Part shown: piece by piece, positions 6,778 through 15,542 of the stretch
How positions within the stretch are numbered: position 1 is the stretch's first letter
How the letters are laid out: each line of letters begins with the position of its first letter
Assembly (NCBI GenBank): GCA_002877915.1
Contig: PNJE01000029.1
Location: 1-33,544, forward strand
Source: Candidatus Aminicenantota bacterium
GTDB taxonomy: Bacteria; Acidobacteriota; Aminicenantia; Aminicenantales; Saccharicenantaceae
Length of the DNA stretch: 33,544 bases
Direction: 5' to 3'
Program-made: the position numbers and the translations under genes
The notes under the pieces: generated by a model
What the model saw: only the letters and a program-made list of their open reading frames with translations
Database searches by the model: none
What the model was told of the DNA's origin: nothing

Positions 6778-8989
6778 GATTTTTCACCTTTGTCATTTTC
6801 TTCGCCTGATTTTCTGATTCAGTCGCTTTTGTCTCCTGGGGCCTAAACTGCAGGAGCGATTTCCCGTCCATATATTTTGGCGCCTCCAGGCCAAAAAGGC
6901 CCAGGACAGTAGGGGCGATATCCATTATAGAAGGATTTTTTGAATCGAGCTTCAAATTAGTGAAAAAGACACCCGGCACCACCGCCGGATCAAGGCAATG
7001 ATCGGCACTCCAGGCTTTTTTATTATCTTCGAAGACGACCTGATTTACCCGGCCAGTTACTGAATCCCAAGAAGCTCGATACCCAATATTATAACCGACG
7101 ATCAAATCAGGTGCATTCGAGCGATAGGGACCCTGGTAGATTTTTTCTGTATCGATCAGGCGATTTATAGCTACCTGGTTTTTTTCTGGATCTTTAAGCC
7201 CGGAAAGTTTTTCGATTAGTTCCTGTTTGAGCTTCTGACTTTCTTCTCCTGGCTGGATAATTCCTGAGGATTCCCGACCTTTCAGGTTAAGGTAAATTCC
7301 AGCCAATCCCAGAGCATAGGCCTTGGTTCGGCTCCAATCAACCTGCTTGAACCACTCGTCGCTTTCCCGGGCGCCCTCTTTTAAGTAAAGGTAGCCATTT
7401 AGATAAAGCCAGGAATTTAAATTCACTCCCCGGCGGAAAGGCTTGAACCCATGATCGGACATTATAATTAGAGCTGTCCGCTCATTCATTTTTTCTCTCA
7501 CTCGGGCTACCAAATCGTCCATCTTCTGATAAAGATTTTCTATTACTTTGAAGCCATCAGTCAAGTTAGCGGTGGCCTGATAGGCTGGATGGCTTTTGTC
7601 TAAATAACGCCAGAACATGTGCTGGATGCTGTCCGTTGTTTCGAAAACGCAGGCCACCAATCCTTTCCTTGTTTTTTTCAGAGCATTGAAAAAAATATTT
7701 TCCCAGTCCTGGTGAAAAGAGTAGGCTAAATCAAGAAAAGCCTGGTCTGGGAGAACTCCCTCGTTTAGAGCCCAGGTATCATTAGCTTCACCCAGAGTGA
7801 CATAGCTGCCGAAAAGTTTAGCCAGATAAGAAGAATAGATAAAAGGGTGAGAGATCGGCAGGGCCGGCTTTTCCGGATCAATATTCAGGGGAGTAATATA
7901 TAGCTCGAAGTGAGGCTGAGTGCTCAGTAAATAGAATCTGGCTATCCCTCTTACTTTCATTCCCAGGCCGGTCGGGAAGCTCAGCTTTATCCAGGGAGAA
8001 AAGACGCCTTTTTGTAGTTCAAAAGACTGGCCGGAAACCTTAATGGTAACTTTATTCGGGTCGGAACCAAATTGTATTATGAGCGGCAAGCTGATTTCTT
8101 CCGGCTTTTTCAAAAGAGAATTTTCCGGTCCGCGGATAATTGTGTCAATAATATCTCCTTGACGACTTACCAGGAGGCTTTCGCCGCCTTCTTTTTTACT
8201 AATTCTATCTGGGTTAGTAGTATAAAAAAGAAAGGTCCCCTGACTGCCCTTGAGATCCGGTAAACACATTCCTGACAGCAGATGCCCAGCAAATTTTTCT
8301 GGTGGGAACGTTATCGGCACCCGGAGTACCGTAGAAAAAATCCCATTTTCCCCCAGAATCTTCCAGAAAGCCTGGCTCTTACGAAGAAGCCTGATTTCGG
8401 GTCTGGTGAGCGGCAGGCGGAATTTTCCAATAGTCAAGAACCTGGTTGGTGGACCGATGCGGGCGGAGGATAAATCGGGAAGGTAGGTTTTGGGGTTACG
8501 ACTTAAAAAGTCAAAAATGTTATGCTTGGAAGGCTCACAACCAGTCATAAAGGAAGACCAGGCTACCGGACTGATAGCTGGAGTGGTCGTTTGAAGGCGG
8601 CTAAAGGTTCCTTCTTTTTTCAGGCGGCTGAGATTGGGCAGTTTTCCTTCGGCCATGTATTTTTCGGCTAATTCTGGATCCATTCCGTCAAATCCGAGAA
8701 TAATAACTTTGTCCACCAGGCTATTTTTATAGGCTTTTTGGCCACGAAGAAGTCGCCATAATAACCGGAATGGCCAGGAAAGCAAAGAAAAAATTGACAG
8801 GAAAAATGTCAGGATAAAAACCAGAAAAGAGGATAAAAAGGCAAAACCGGCTCCCGGTCCGATATAAGCTTCAGCCGGCCTGGCAATTAGCAGGCAAAAA
8901 AGCAGGAAAAATAAAATCAGAATGACTTTTTTGGATGGGCAGAAAGAAGAAACATCATAAGTTGAATTCTCTATTGTTTTGGCCGTCAT
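6755..8989 (-). CDS. Alkaline phosphatase superfamily phosphohydrolase (COG3379-like) with N-terminal YIGPGAG membrane module
   Basis: The 744-residue protein has a Sec-type hydrophobic signal (about 21-37), a likely cleavage at PAEA, then YIGPGAG (about 42-48) and another membrane segment (about 49-70) followed by the basic WPFRLLWRLLRG. The phosphohydrolase domain follows, with ligands as in its neighbours: GFDGMD (D101), TPAISPVAW (S140), TTDSIQHMFW, MSDHGFKPFRRG and SADHCLDP. It is close in sequence to the 666-residue protein over the whole enzyme domain, so the two look like duplicates with swapped N-termini. The ATG overlaps the upstream stop in an ATGA, so it is translationally coupled and lacks its own clear ribosome site. 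If the second segment is an anchor, the membrane orientation decides which side the enzyme faces; the basic stretch after it would favour a cytoplasmic domain. Topology is therefore open. Confidence 0.84.
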   Translation of the reverse strand: MTAKTIENSTYDVSSFCPSKKVILILFFLLFCLLIARPAEAYIGPGAGFAFLSSFLVFILTFFLSIFSLLSWPFRLLWRLLRGQKAYKNSLVDKVIILGFDGMDPELAEKYMAEGKLPNLSRLKKEGTFSRLQTTTPAISPVAWSSFMTGCEPSKHNIFDFLSRNPKTYLPDLSSARIGPPTRFLTIGKFRLPLTRPEIRLLRKSQAFWKILGENGIFSTVLRVPITFPPEKFAGHLLSGMCLPDLKGSQGTFLFYTTNPDRISKKEGGESLLVSRQGDIIDTIIRGPENSLLKKPEEISLPLIIQFGSDPNKVTIKVSGQSFELQKGVFSPWIKLSFPTGLGMKVRGIARFYLLSTQPHFELYITPLNIDPEKPALPISHPFIYSSYLAKLFGSYVTLGEANDTWALNEGVLPDQAFLDLAYSFHQDWENIFFNALKKTRKGLVACVFETTDSIQHMFWRYLDKSHPAYQATANLTDGFKVIENLYQKMDDLVARVREKMNERTALIIMSDHGFKPFRRGVNLNSWLYLNGYLYLKEGARESDEWFKQVDWSRTKAYALGLAGIYLNLKGRESSGIIQPGEESQKLKQELIEKLSGLKDPEKNQVAINRLIDTEKIYQGPYRSNAPDLIVGYNIGYRASWDSVTGRVNQVVFEDNKKAWSADHCLDPAVVPGVFFTNLKLDSKNPSIMDIAPTVLGLFGLEAPKYMDGKSLLQFRPQETKATESENQAKKMTKVKNHDRRKRH

Positions 8990-10284
8990 TTAATTTTTTT
9001 TAAGATAATGCCCGCCAGGTCTTCAATGGCCAGGTCCGGACCATAATCATCAGTTGCCAAAAAGAAAGCATCGTCCCAGGTATGCATGCCCTGGAGATAA
9101 CTGCGGCCGAATATTTCTTTTTTCTTGATTGAGCCTTTTAAATCAAAACCCGGTTCAGACAGAGCAATAAGATCGGGCCCTCGGGAAGCGTATTTTCCCT
9201 TGTATATCTCTTCAGATTTGAATACCCGACGAATTACTTTCTGTCCTTTATATTCAAGCTGCAAAAGTTTTTGAGCGATTTCTTCTTTTAAGGCTTTTTT
9301 ATCAGCCCGGTCGACTCGACCCCGAGGGAACTTGTTTTTCAAGTTCAGGTAAATTCGGTTTGGGTCAAGAGCAAAGGCCAGAGTTTTGGGAGAAATATCC
9401 TCCAGGCTTTTTGGGGTCGGGGTGGTAAAAGAAAGGTAACCCTGTTCTTCCAACCAGGCATTGAGATAAACTTCCTGGGTTATGCCGGTAAATCCATGAT
9501 CCGAAAGGAGAAAGAATTGGCTTTCATCCTGGTCCATCTTCTTAAACCCATTCAGGATTTTCCCGATGATCCGGTCTATTTGCTGATAGAAATCCAAGAA
9601 GGCCTGATGGTAAGGATGGTTTTTATCCTGATAAGCCGGCCAAAGAAAATGGTGCAGGCGATCGGTTCCGGTAATTACAAATTCGAATAGGTCCCAGTCC
9701 TGCTCCCAGAAATAATTTAGAGCCTTCTGATGGCTGGCCATTGTCTTCGAGAGTTCCTGCCAAAGAAAGTTCAAATTATCCACTACCCGGGAAGTATCCA
9801 CATCAATCTGGTAACCCATCTGCTCTAACGTAGGAAAGAAACTCTGGGGGTAAACTGACCGGGACAGGTCGACGGCCACAAAGCCAGAGATCATTACCCC
9901 ATTTATTCTTCGGGCCGGGTAGGTTGAGGGTTGGTTGATTACGATGCTTTTTAAGCCCCGGTGTCCCAGACTATCCCAGATGGTTTCAGTTTTCAAGTCC
10001 AAAAAATTGGGCACCCGGAGATCATAACTGCCCCCTTTAAAATCAGTAAAGCCAAAGATTCCATGAGTGCCGGGGTTAGTTCCGGTCATAAAATTTGTCC
10101 AGGAAACAGCCGATATCTCTGGCAGGCTGGCTTTCATCTGGTGGAGGTGGCCGCTATCTATCAACCGGGCAACAGTGCTCATAACGCCGGTCTTCGCCAG
10201 GTCTAGAAGCATCGAATAGGGGACCCCGTCGAGCCCGACAATGCAAACTTTCTTGACGGGTTTATTTTTTTTAAAAATAGCCAT
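8986..10284 (-). CDS. Alkaline phosphatase superfamily phosphohydrolase (COG3379-like), no signal peptide
   Basis: This is the first gene of the operon. The 432 residues begin with a short basic stretch and enter the enzyme domain at once: VGLDGVPYSML (D19), LPEISAVSWTNFMTG (S58), TGTDRLHHFLW (D208, H212), LSDHGFTG (D262, H263) and a late GMHTWDD (H). All expected two-metal ligands and the nucleophile are present. No signal or membrane segment is seen, so a cytoplasmic place is likely, unlike its two neighbours. It also lacks most of the ~200-residue middle region of the two larger paralogues. COG3379 proteins are annotated as predicted phosphohydrolases or phosphomutases, and no substrate can be assigned. 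The start codon lies only about 10 bp after a consensus -10 box, so the message may be leaderless. Its stop overlaps the next start (ATGA). Confidence 0.85.
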   Translation of the reverse strand: MAIFKKNKPVKKVCIVGLDGVPYSMLLDLAKTGVMSTVARLIDSGHLHQMKASLPEISAVSWTNFMTGTNPGTHGIFGFTDFKGGSYDLRVPNFLDLKTETIWDSLGHRGLKSIVINQPSTYPARRINGVMISGFVAVDLSRSVYPQSFFPTLEQMGYQIDVDTSRVVDNLNFLWQELSKTMASHQKALNYFWEQDWDLFEFVITGTDRLHHFLWPAYQDKNHPYHQAFLDFYQQIDRIIGKILNGFKKMDQDESQFFLLSDHGFTGITQEVYLNAWLEEQGYLSFTTPTPKSLEDISPKTLAFALDPNRIYLNLKNKFPRGRVDRADKKALKEEIAQKLLQLEYKGQKVIRRVFKSEEIYKGKYASRGPDLIALSEPGFDLKGSIKKKEIFGRSYLQGMHTWDDAFFLATDDYGPDLAIEDLAGIILKKIK

Positions 10285-10294
10285 TTCTCAATTT

Positions 10295-10322
10295 ATTATA
10301 TCACCATACCTCTACCTGTCAA
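10295..10322 (-). promoter_or_regulatory. Sigma70-type promoter of the phosphohydrolase operon
   Basis: On the minus strand, TTGACA (10317-10322) and TATAAT (10295-10300) are both exact consensus with a 16-bp spacer. Transcription would start near 10288, only a few bases before the ATG at 10284, and no Shine-Dalgarno fits between. This suggests a leaderless or near-leaderless transcript. Confidence 0.75.
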
Positions 10323-10386
10323 TTTTCAATAAAATAATCCTGTTTAACTTACTGATTATAAATAAATTAAGTTAGAGATGGATAAA

Positions 10387-11079
10387 TTAGCTGATTGTTT
10401 GGCCAGCTGCTTTCAGCAGGTTTTCCAGAAAGGCCTCTTCAGGAACAGCCCCTTCTAAGGTAACGGATTCGTTGAATATAGTCTTAGGTACACCATATAC
10501 TTCATATTTTTGGGCTAATTCTGGAAATTCAGTGGCTTCGATCATGGAAGCAGTTACTAAAGGAGATTCCAGAGCCATCTGGTGACCAAGGCGGACAGCC
10601 ATCGGGCAGTAGGGACAAGTGGGTGTGACGAAAATTTTAATTTCCACGGCTTTGTTTAATTTTTTCAGAGCTTCTTTGGTCTTGGCGTTTAACTCTGTTT
10701 CGCCCCGGCTGACATCAACAATAGCTTCCAGCAGACTCATAAATTCATATCCGGAAGGTATGCCAAAAAACCGGATCCCATTGTCTTGATCATTAATTAT
10801 CAGGATAGCCGGCACCTTGTCTACCTGAAATTCTTTTACTTTATCTTGATCTTTATCAAAATCATAGACCATCAGCTTAATCTTATCAGAGAGGCTGGTT
10901 AATTCTTCCAGCAATTGCTTGGTTTCTTTACAATAAAGGCAATCCTCGGTCGGCTCTTTTCCCGGAACTATTAAAGGGCTCTTTTCTTTGGTAAAATAGA
11001 CCAAATTAACCGGATTGATTAGTTCAGCCTCAAACTTTTTTTGGGTGAAGTCTCTGACTTCCTGGTTTAAAAGCTCCAT
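10387..11079 (-). CDS. Glutaredoxin-like protein disulfide oxidoreductase with two thioredoxin folds
   Basis: The 230 residues contain two thioredoxin-like halves. The first carries EDCLYCKE (C47, C50) and a cis-proline context VDKVPAILI (P90). The second carries TPTCPYCPM (C155, C158) and VYGVPKTIF. This is the layout of the archaeal/thermophile PDO (GlrX-type) family, where the C-terminal CPYC is the main redox site. Such proteins shuffle or reduce disulfides in the cytoplasm and can serve as an electron donor, for instance to peroxiredoxins, when coupled to a thioredoxin reductase. No signal peptide is present. The ATG has an AAGGAG site. It points the same way as the phosphohydrolase operon but is separated by 102 bp with its own promoter for that operon, so it is likely a separate unit, divergent from the class III aminotransferase. 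Confidence 0.9.
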   Translation of the reverse strand: MELLNQEVRDFTQKKFEAELINPVNLVYFTKEKSPLIVPGKEPTEDCLYCKETKQLLEELTSLSDKIKLMVYDFDKDQDKVKEFQVDKVPAILIINDQDNGIRFFGIPSGYEFMSLLEAIVDVSRGETELNAKTKEALKKLNKAVEIKIFVTPTCPYCPMAVRLGHQMALESPLVTASMIEATEFPELAQKYEVYGVPKTIFNESVTLEGAVPEEAFLENLLKAAGQTIS

Positions 11080-11199
11080 TTATTCTTCTCCTTTTAAAAT
11101 TAAAATGGGTTAAAACCGCTAATTTACACTTTTATTATAAGTTTAGTATAATTTAAGGAAATTTTCAACTCTTTGGAAAAAAGAAAAAGCCATAATTCA

Positions 11200-11228
11200 T
11201 TGACAATGTTCATTGATTAGGATTTAAT
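11200..11228 (+). promoter_or_regulatory. Sigma70-type promoter of the class III aminotransferase gene
   Basis: TTGACA (11200-11205), a 17-bp spacer and TTTAAT (11223-11228, 5 of 6) precede the ATG at 11272, leaving a leader of about 37 bases. A perfect TATAAT at 11242-11247 has no fitting -35 box. No strong Shine-Dalgarno is seen before the start codon. Confidence 0.65.
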
Positions 11229-11271
11229 TAAAATTCAATTTTATAATACGCTAAAAAAAGACAAAAGTAAA

Positions 11272-12660
11272 ATGAATAAGCTTCAGCAATATCTAGAAAC
11301 TGCATATCGGAAAAGGACCCCCAAAAGCGCGGCTCTCTTTGAACGGGCTTCAAAGGTTATGGTCCGAGGTGGTAGTCATACCCTTCGCTTGTGGAAACCT
11401 TACCCCTTTTTCGTAGAATCAGCCCGGGGAAGCCGGGTTAAAGATATTGACGGTCACGAATATCTTGACTACTGGCAGGGTCATTATGCCAATATTCTTG
11501 GTCACAATCCCGAGATAATTCGAAAGTCTCTCGAGCGATATGTCAAAAAGGGAACATTCCATACTGGCTTTGAAACCGTAGTCCAGGTAGAGCTGGCCGA
11601 GAAAATTTTGAAAAGTTTGAAATATCAAAATTATAAGGTCAGGTTTACCACCTCCGGAACGCTGGCGGCTACCTATGCCGTCATGCTGTCAATGGGGTTT
11701 ACGGGAAGAGAATATATTTTGAAGGTTGGCGGCGGATGGCACGGAGCTTCCCCTTATCTCCTTAAGGGAGTGAAATATTACCCGGGGTCTGGATTTAACG
11801 CTCCGGACTCGGCTGGTCTGCCAGCTGAATTCTATAAAAAAATTTTGGTTACCCGCTTCAATGATGGCCACCAACTGGAAAAAATTTTTAAAAAATATGG
11901 CTCAAAATTGGCAGCTTTTATTTTAGAGCCATTCATTGGGGTAGGAGGATTTCTTTTCTGTTCTCCAGAATATCTGAAGTTGGCCAGAAATCTTTCTGAC
12001 CGCTACGGGGTGATTCTTATATTTGATGAAATAATTTCCGGCTTTCGCTTTTTAGCCTCCGGGGTGCAAAAGCTATATCAGGTTCAACCTGACATTTCTT
12101 TATTCGGTAAGCTGATTGGTGGCGGGCAGGCAGTAGCGGCGGTAGTTGGGCGCTCGGAAATAATGGAGGGATGCGAAAAGCCGGGCGCCCGAGAACTTCG
12201 GGTCCATTTTGAAGGCGGGACTTTTTCTTCCCACGAAGAGTATATGAGAGCCGGACTGGCGATGCTGGATTACTTGAGCGAGCGCCAGAAAGATATATAT
12301 CCTTACCTTGGAAGGCTCGGGGCCAGGCTGAGAGAGGGAATTAAAAAAGCTTTTGAGGAGGAAGGGATAGAGGTGGTTTGCACTGGCGAGGTCAATGAAA
12401 TTGTTCCGAACAGTTCTTTTTTCATGGTCAATTTCCCCAAAAAGAAAGCCACTTATGAAACCCCGGAAGATATCTGGAATCCAGAAGTTTCCGATGTTTT
12501 CAGAAGAGAAGAAATTTTAAAATTGGCGCTTTTAATCAATGGAGTGCACGTAGTTCATGGAGGCGGATGCCTCTCAACTGCTCATCGGGAAAGTGAGATA
12601 GAAAAAACTATCCAGGCTTATGCCGAAACAGCCCGCCTTTTCAGAAAGTTTCAGGAATAG
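11272..12660 (+). CDS. Class III aminotransferase, glutamate-1-semialdehyde aminomutase-like
   Basis: The 462-residue protein follows the HemL-like plan: substrate-gate RGGSHTLRL (about 32-40), DIDGHEYLDYWQGHYANILGH (about 58-78), TTSGTLAATYA (cofactor phosphate), GGWHG (about 154-158), FDEIISGFR (D252) and FGKLIGGGQ (K280, Schiff base). True HemL has a NSGTEA phosphate-binding motif; here it is TSGTLA. The C-terminus is longer and there are no haem genes around, so a different amino-shifting role is more likely than tetrapyrrole synthesis. Relatives act on semialdehydes or amino sugars. The gene stands alone, with its own consensus-like promoter, and converges on the rhamnosidase with 44 bp between stops. 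The start has only a poor ribosome site. Confidence 0.82.
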   Translation: MNKLQQYLETAYRKRTPKSAALFERASKVMVRGGSHTLRLWKPYPFFVESARGSRVKDIDGHEYLDYWQGHYANILGHNPEIIRKSLERYVKKGTFHTGFETVVQVELAEKILKSLKYQNYKVRFTTSGTLAATYAVMLSMGFTGREYILKVGGGWHGASPYLLKGVKYYPGSGFNAPDSAGLPAEFYKKILVTRFNDGHQLEKIFKKYGSKLAAFILEPFIGVGGFLFCSPEYLKLARNLSDRYGVILIFDEIISGFRFLASGVQKLYQVQPDISLFGKLIGGGQAVAAVVGRSEIMEGCEKPGARELRVHFEGGTFSSHEEYMRAGLAMLDYLSERQKDIYPYLGRLGARLREGIKKAFEEEGIEVVCTGEVNEIVPNSSFFMVNFPKKKATYETPEDIWNPEVSDVFRREEILKLALLINGVHVVHGGGCLSTAHRESEIEKTIQAYAETARLFRKFQE

Positions 12661-12704
12661 CTCTCTGAAGCTCTGACCAGGGGATTTGAATAGATGGGGA
12701 GAAT

Positions 12705-15407
12705 TTATATTTTTCCCATCTTAAACCGGTAATCACCAGCTTCCACCCAGAAGACCGGGGAGTGATTTTTCTCCGCTGGGGCAAGGCCAGAAGCATTTTC
12801 GGGGATGACAAAATCAGAACCTTCCCAGAGGATAATTTCTGATTCCTGAATTTTGCTCACTGGCCAAAGCTTGGGGAAATAAAGTTTTGCCCGGCTGCCA
12901 ACGGGTACCTTCAGCTCCAAGAGGAACTCTGTTCCAGTTTTTTCCCAGCTAACGGCAATTTCTCCGTAAATTGTCTGAACCTGGCTTTTGACCCAGCTTA
13001 TTTCTCCTTCAGCGAAGGGCTTTAAACGGAATATTTTCCATCCCGATTCTATCGGCTGAAGGCCAACCAGATTTTTATATAGCCAGGCATCCAGGCTGCC
13101 AAACATTACATGATTATGCGAATTCATTCCTCGGCCGGTTAGCTTTTCCCACCTTTCCCAGAGAGTGGTAGCTCCTTCCCGGATCATATATCCCCAGCCC
13201 GGGTAGCTTTCCTGAAGGATAATTTTAAGAGCCACTTCCGGGCGGTCAAAGCGGCTCAGGACATCCAGAAGGTAACGGGTGCCAATTATTCCTGTATCAA
13301 GGTGATAATCATGGTGGACGATAATTGATTCTAAAAGATTCTGCCAGACAGCTGACCGGCAGTCTTCCGGCACCAAATCAAGATAAAGAGGAAGCAAATT
13401 TGAGGTTTGATCAGGTAGCCGATCAATCGGTCCTTGCCTTATTGCTTTGTACTGGTCCTTTTCCAAGAAAGCCCCATTAAAAGCAGCTTTAATCTGGTTT
13501 GATAGTTCTCGGTATTCTCGAGCTTCTTCTTGCCTTCCGACTAATTCGCAGATTTCGGAAAAAATAAGGATATCATGATAATAAAACCAGGTAGCCACCA
13601 ATTCTACTGGAGTTTTCTTTGGGACCAAGCTTCCCGGCTGGCACCAGTCGCCATATTTTCCCAGGACTAACTGCAGGTTTCCGGTAGACTTTTTTTTCAG
13701 GAAATCTATGTAATTTTTAAGATTCTGGAAATGCCTCCGAAGAATATCCCGGTCGCCATAATATTGATAAAGGTGCCAGCAAAGACTGATATAGGCTGAT
13801 CCCCAGGCTGGGTCAGCTGGATAAACTCTTGGATTGTAGGGAGGAACAAAATCCGGCAGGCTGCCATCTTCTTTTTGAGCCTGTCGAATTAAGTTAATAA
13901 AATGGTTGTAAAAGGCCGCCAGGTCAAAATTAAAAGAGGCCTCTTCGGCCGTCATTAAGGCATCAGCCAGCCATCCGTGGCGTTCATCCCGCTGGGGGCA
14001 ATCGGTTGGAAGGCTCATCAGATTGGCTTTCTGGGAATTAATTATATTGCGGTGAATTTGATTAATTAGAGGATTAGAACATTCAAATGAACCGGTCTCT
14101 TCCACATCAGAATGAATAAAACAGGCTTCCAGAGTTTCGGAATCGGGCTTTCCCGGGAATCCGGCCAGCTCCACGTATCTGAATCCATGATAGGTAAAAT
14201 GAGGTTCGAATATTTCTTCTCCCTGACCTTTAAGAATGTAGATATCTGTCGCCCGAGCATTATCGTTGGTCGCTGAATTAAGGCTGCCATCCTCGTTAAG
14301 GAGCTCGGCGTACCTCAATCTGATAGTAGTTCCTTCGGGACCCTGGACTTTGAGCCTGGCCCAACCTGAAATATTCTGGCCAAAATCAAATACATAAACC
14401 CCACGGTCAAAGGAAATAATATTTACAGGCTTCAGGCGCGCTTTGATTTTTATCGGAGGGATATTTTGAGCGGCTAACGGTGGCCCTGAAACTAACACGG
14501 CTTTTTTCCAGCTGGAATCATCGAAGCCGTAATTATTCCAGCCAGGCTGCTCCTTTCTGGCATCATAATTTTCACCGAAATAAAGTCCGTTTTCTTCAAC
14601 CGGTCCGTGGGCTGCTTTCCAGGTATCATCACTGGTAATAACCTCAAAGCCGCCTTTTTCATAATATATTTCCAACCAGAAAATCAGTTTCGGCTGATCA
14701 TAGCCGTATTTTTTAATATGCCGACCGTTCCCTAAGATAACCCCGATAGCATTTTTGTCTGAGATGAGCTCGGTTACTTCATAGACCGAGTAAAAAGCAA
14801 CCTGACGATAATCAGACCAGCAAGGATCGAGCCGGCTGTCTCCAATCCTCCGGCCATTTAAATAAAGCTCATAATATCCGAGGCCGCTGATGTAGGCGGT
14901 AGCTCGAATCGCCCTGCCCCGGCAGCTAAATTCTTTTCTTAGGTAAATGGCCTTGTACTGAATATTTGGAGCCTCTTCTTGACCAAGAAGAATAGTTTTT
15001 TCGGCCAAAAAAGATTCCGGGTCAGCCATAGAAATCCAGTTGGCTCGAAATTTGGAGAGGCCCATGAAACCGGTACCAAAAACAGCTACTTCGCTGTAAG
15101 GACTTACTTGACCGGAAGAATTCCACCAGCGGACCCTCCAAAAGTATTTCTGGCAGCTCAAAAGTTCCTCTCCGGCATAGGGTATGTGGGTAGAGGCTTG
15201 GCTTATTACTTTTTCGCTATCCCAAAAATCGCCAATTTCTTTTTCGGCAATTTCCCTTTCTGAAGCTACTATTATTTGATAAGCAGTTTGATAATCTCCC
15301 CGCAGATCGCTTTTCATTTTCCAGAAGAACCTCGGCCGGGGAATGTCCAGCGCCGGTGGGCACTTTAAGTATTCAACTCTAAGGTCATAAGGTGGGTAAA
15401 GAGGCAT
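12705..15407 (-). CDS. Alpha-L-rhamnosidase, GH78 family
   Basis: The 900-residue protein has the full GH78 layout: N-terminal beta domains (about 1-330) with a jelly-roll portion (GYYELYLNGRRIGD and VILGNGRH), then an (alpha/alpha)6 barrel. The hallmark DCPQRDERHGWLAD (about 466-479) holds the general acid glutamate, and ATTLWERWE (about 748-756) belongs to the barrel region carrying the proposed base. A C-terminal beta domain ends the protein. The family releases terminal alpha-L-rhamnose from glycosides, flavonoids or polysaccharides by inversion. There is no signal peptide, so it likely works in the cytoplasm on imported rhamnosides, consistent with the kinase and isomerase on the same strand. 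The ATG has a GGAG site; 135 bp separate it from the HD-GYP gene, with no clear promoter between, so read-through from upstream is plausible. Confidence 0.93.
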   Translation of the reverse strand: MPLYPPYDLRVEYLKCPPALDIPRPRFFWKMKSDLRGDYQTAYQIIVASEREIAEKEIGDFWDSEKVISQASTHIPYAGEELLSCQKYFWRVRWWNSSGQVSPYSEVAVFGTGFMGLSKFRANWISMADPESFLAEKTILLGQEEAPNIQYKAIYLRKEFSCRGRAIRATAYISGLGYYELYLNGRRIGDSRLDPCWSDYRQVAFYSVYEVTELISDKNAIGVILGNGRHIKKYGYDQPKLIFWLEIYYEKGGFEVITSDDTWKAAHGPVEENGLYFGENYDARKEQPGWNNYGFDDSSWKKAVLVSGPPLAAQNIPPIKIKARLKPVNIISFDRGVYVFDFGQNISGWARLKVQGPEGTTIRLRYAELLNEDGSLNSATNDNARATDIYILKGQGEEIFEPHFTYHGFRYVELAGFPGKPDSETLEACFIHSDVEETGSFECSNPLINQIHRNIINSQKANLMSLPTDCPQRDERHGWLADALMTAEEASFNFDLAAFYNHFINLIRQAQKEDGSLPDFVPPYNPRVYPADPAWGSAYISLCWHLYQYYGDRDILRRHFQNLKNYIDFLKKKSTGNLQLVLGKYGDWCQPGSLVPKKTPVELVATWFYYHDILIFSEICELVGRQEEAREYRELSNQIKAAFNGAFLEKDQYKAIRQGPIDRLPDQTSNLLPLYLDLVPEDCRSAVWQNLLESIIVHHDYHLDTGIIGTRYLLDVLSRFDRPEVALKIILQESYPGWGYMIREGATTLWERWEKLTGRGMNSHNHVMFGSLDAWLYKNLVGLQPIESGWKIFRLKPFAEGEISWVKSQVQTIYGEIAVSWEKTGTEFLLELKVPVGSRAKLYFPKLWPVSKIQESEIILWEGSDFVIPENASGLAPAEKNHSPVFWVEAGDYRFKMGKI

Positions 15408-15542
15408 TATTCTTTCTCCAATATTTAGGAATAAAAATCATTTTAATCTTAGTTAAAATTATTCTGGCCGACCTGATTTCCAGCAGGATAAGCATCTGTA
15501 ATTTTTATCATTTTTTATCTCCAGAAGAAGACCCTTTGGCTT

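Noticed and set aside
4777-10284. PglZ-like defence (BREX) interpretation of the alkaline-phosphatase-superfamily genes
   Set aside because: PglZ belongs to the same superfamily, but no BREX methylase, ATPase or Lon-like gene is nearby, and two of the proteins carry export or membrane signals.
12692-12721. Hairpin AGATGGG/CCCATCT between the convergent aminotransferase and rhamnosidase genes as a terminator
   Set aside because: The loop is 16 bases and no T run follows on either strand; one arm overlaps the rhamnosidase coding end.
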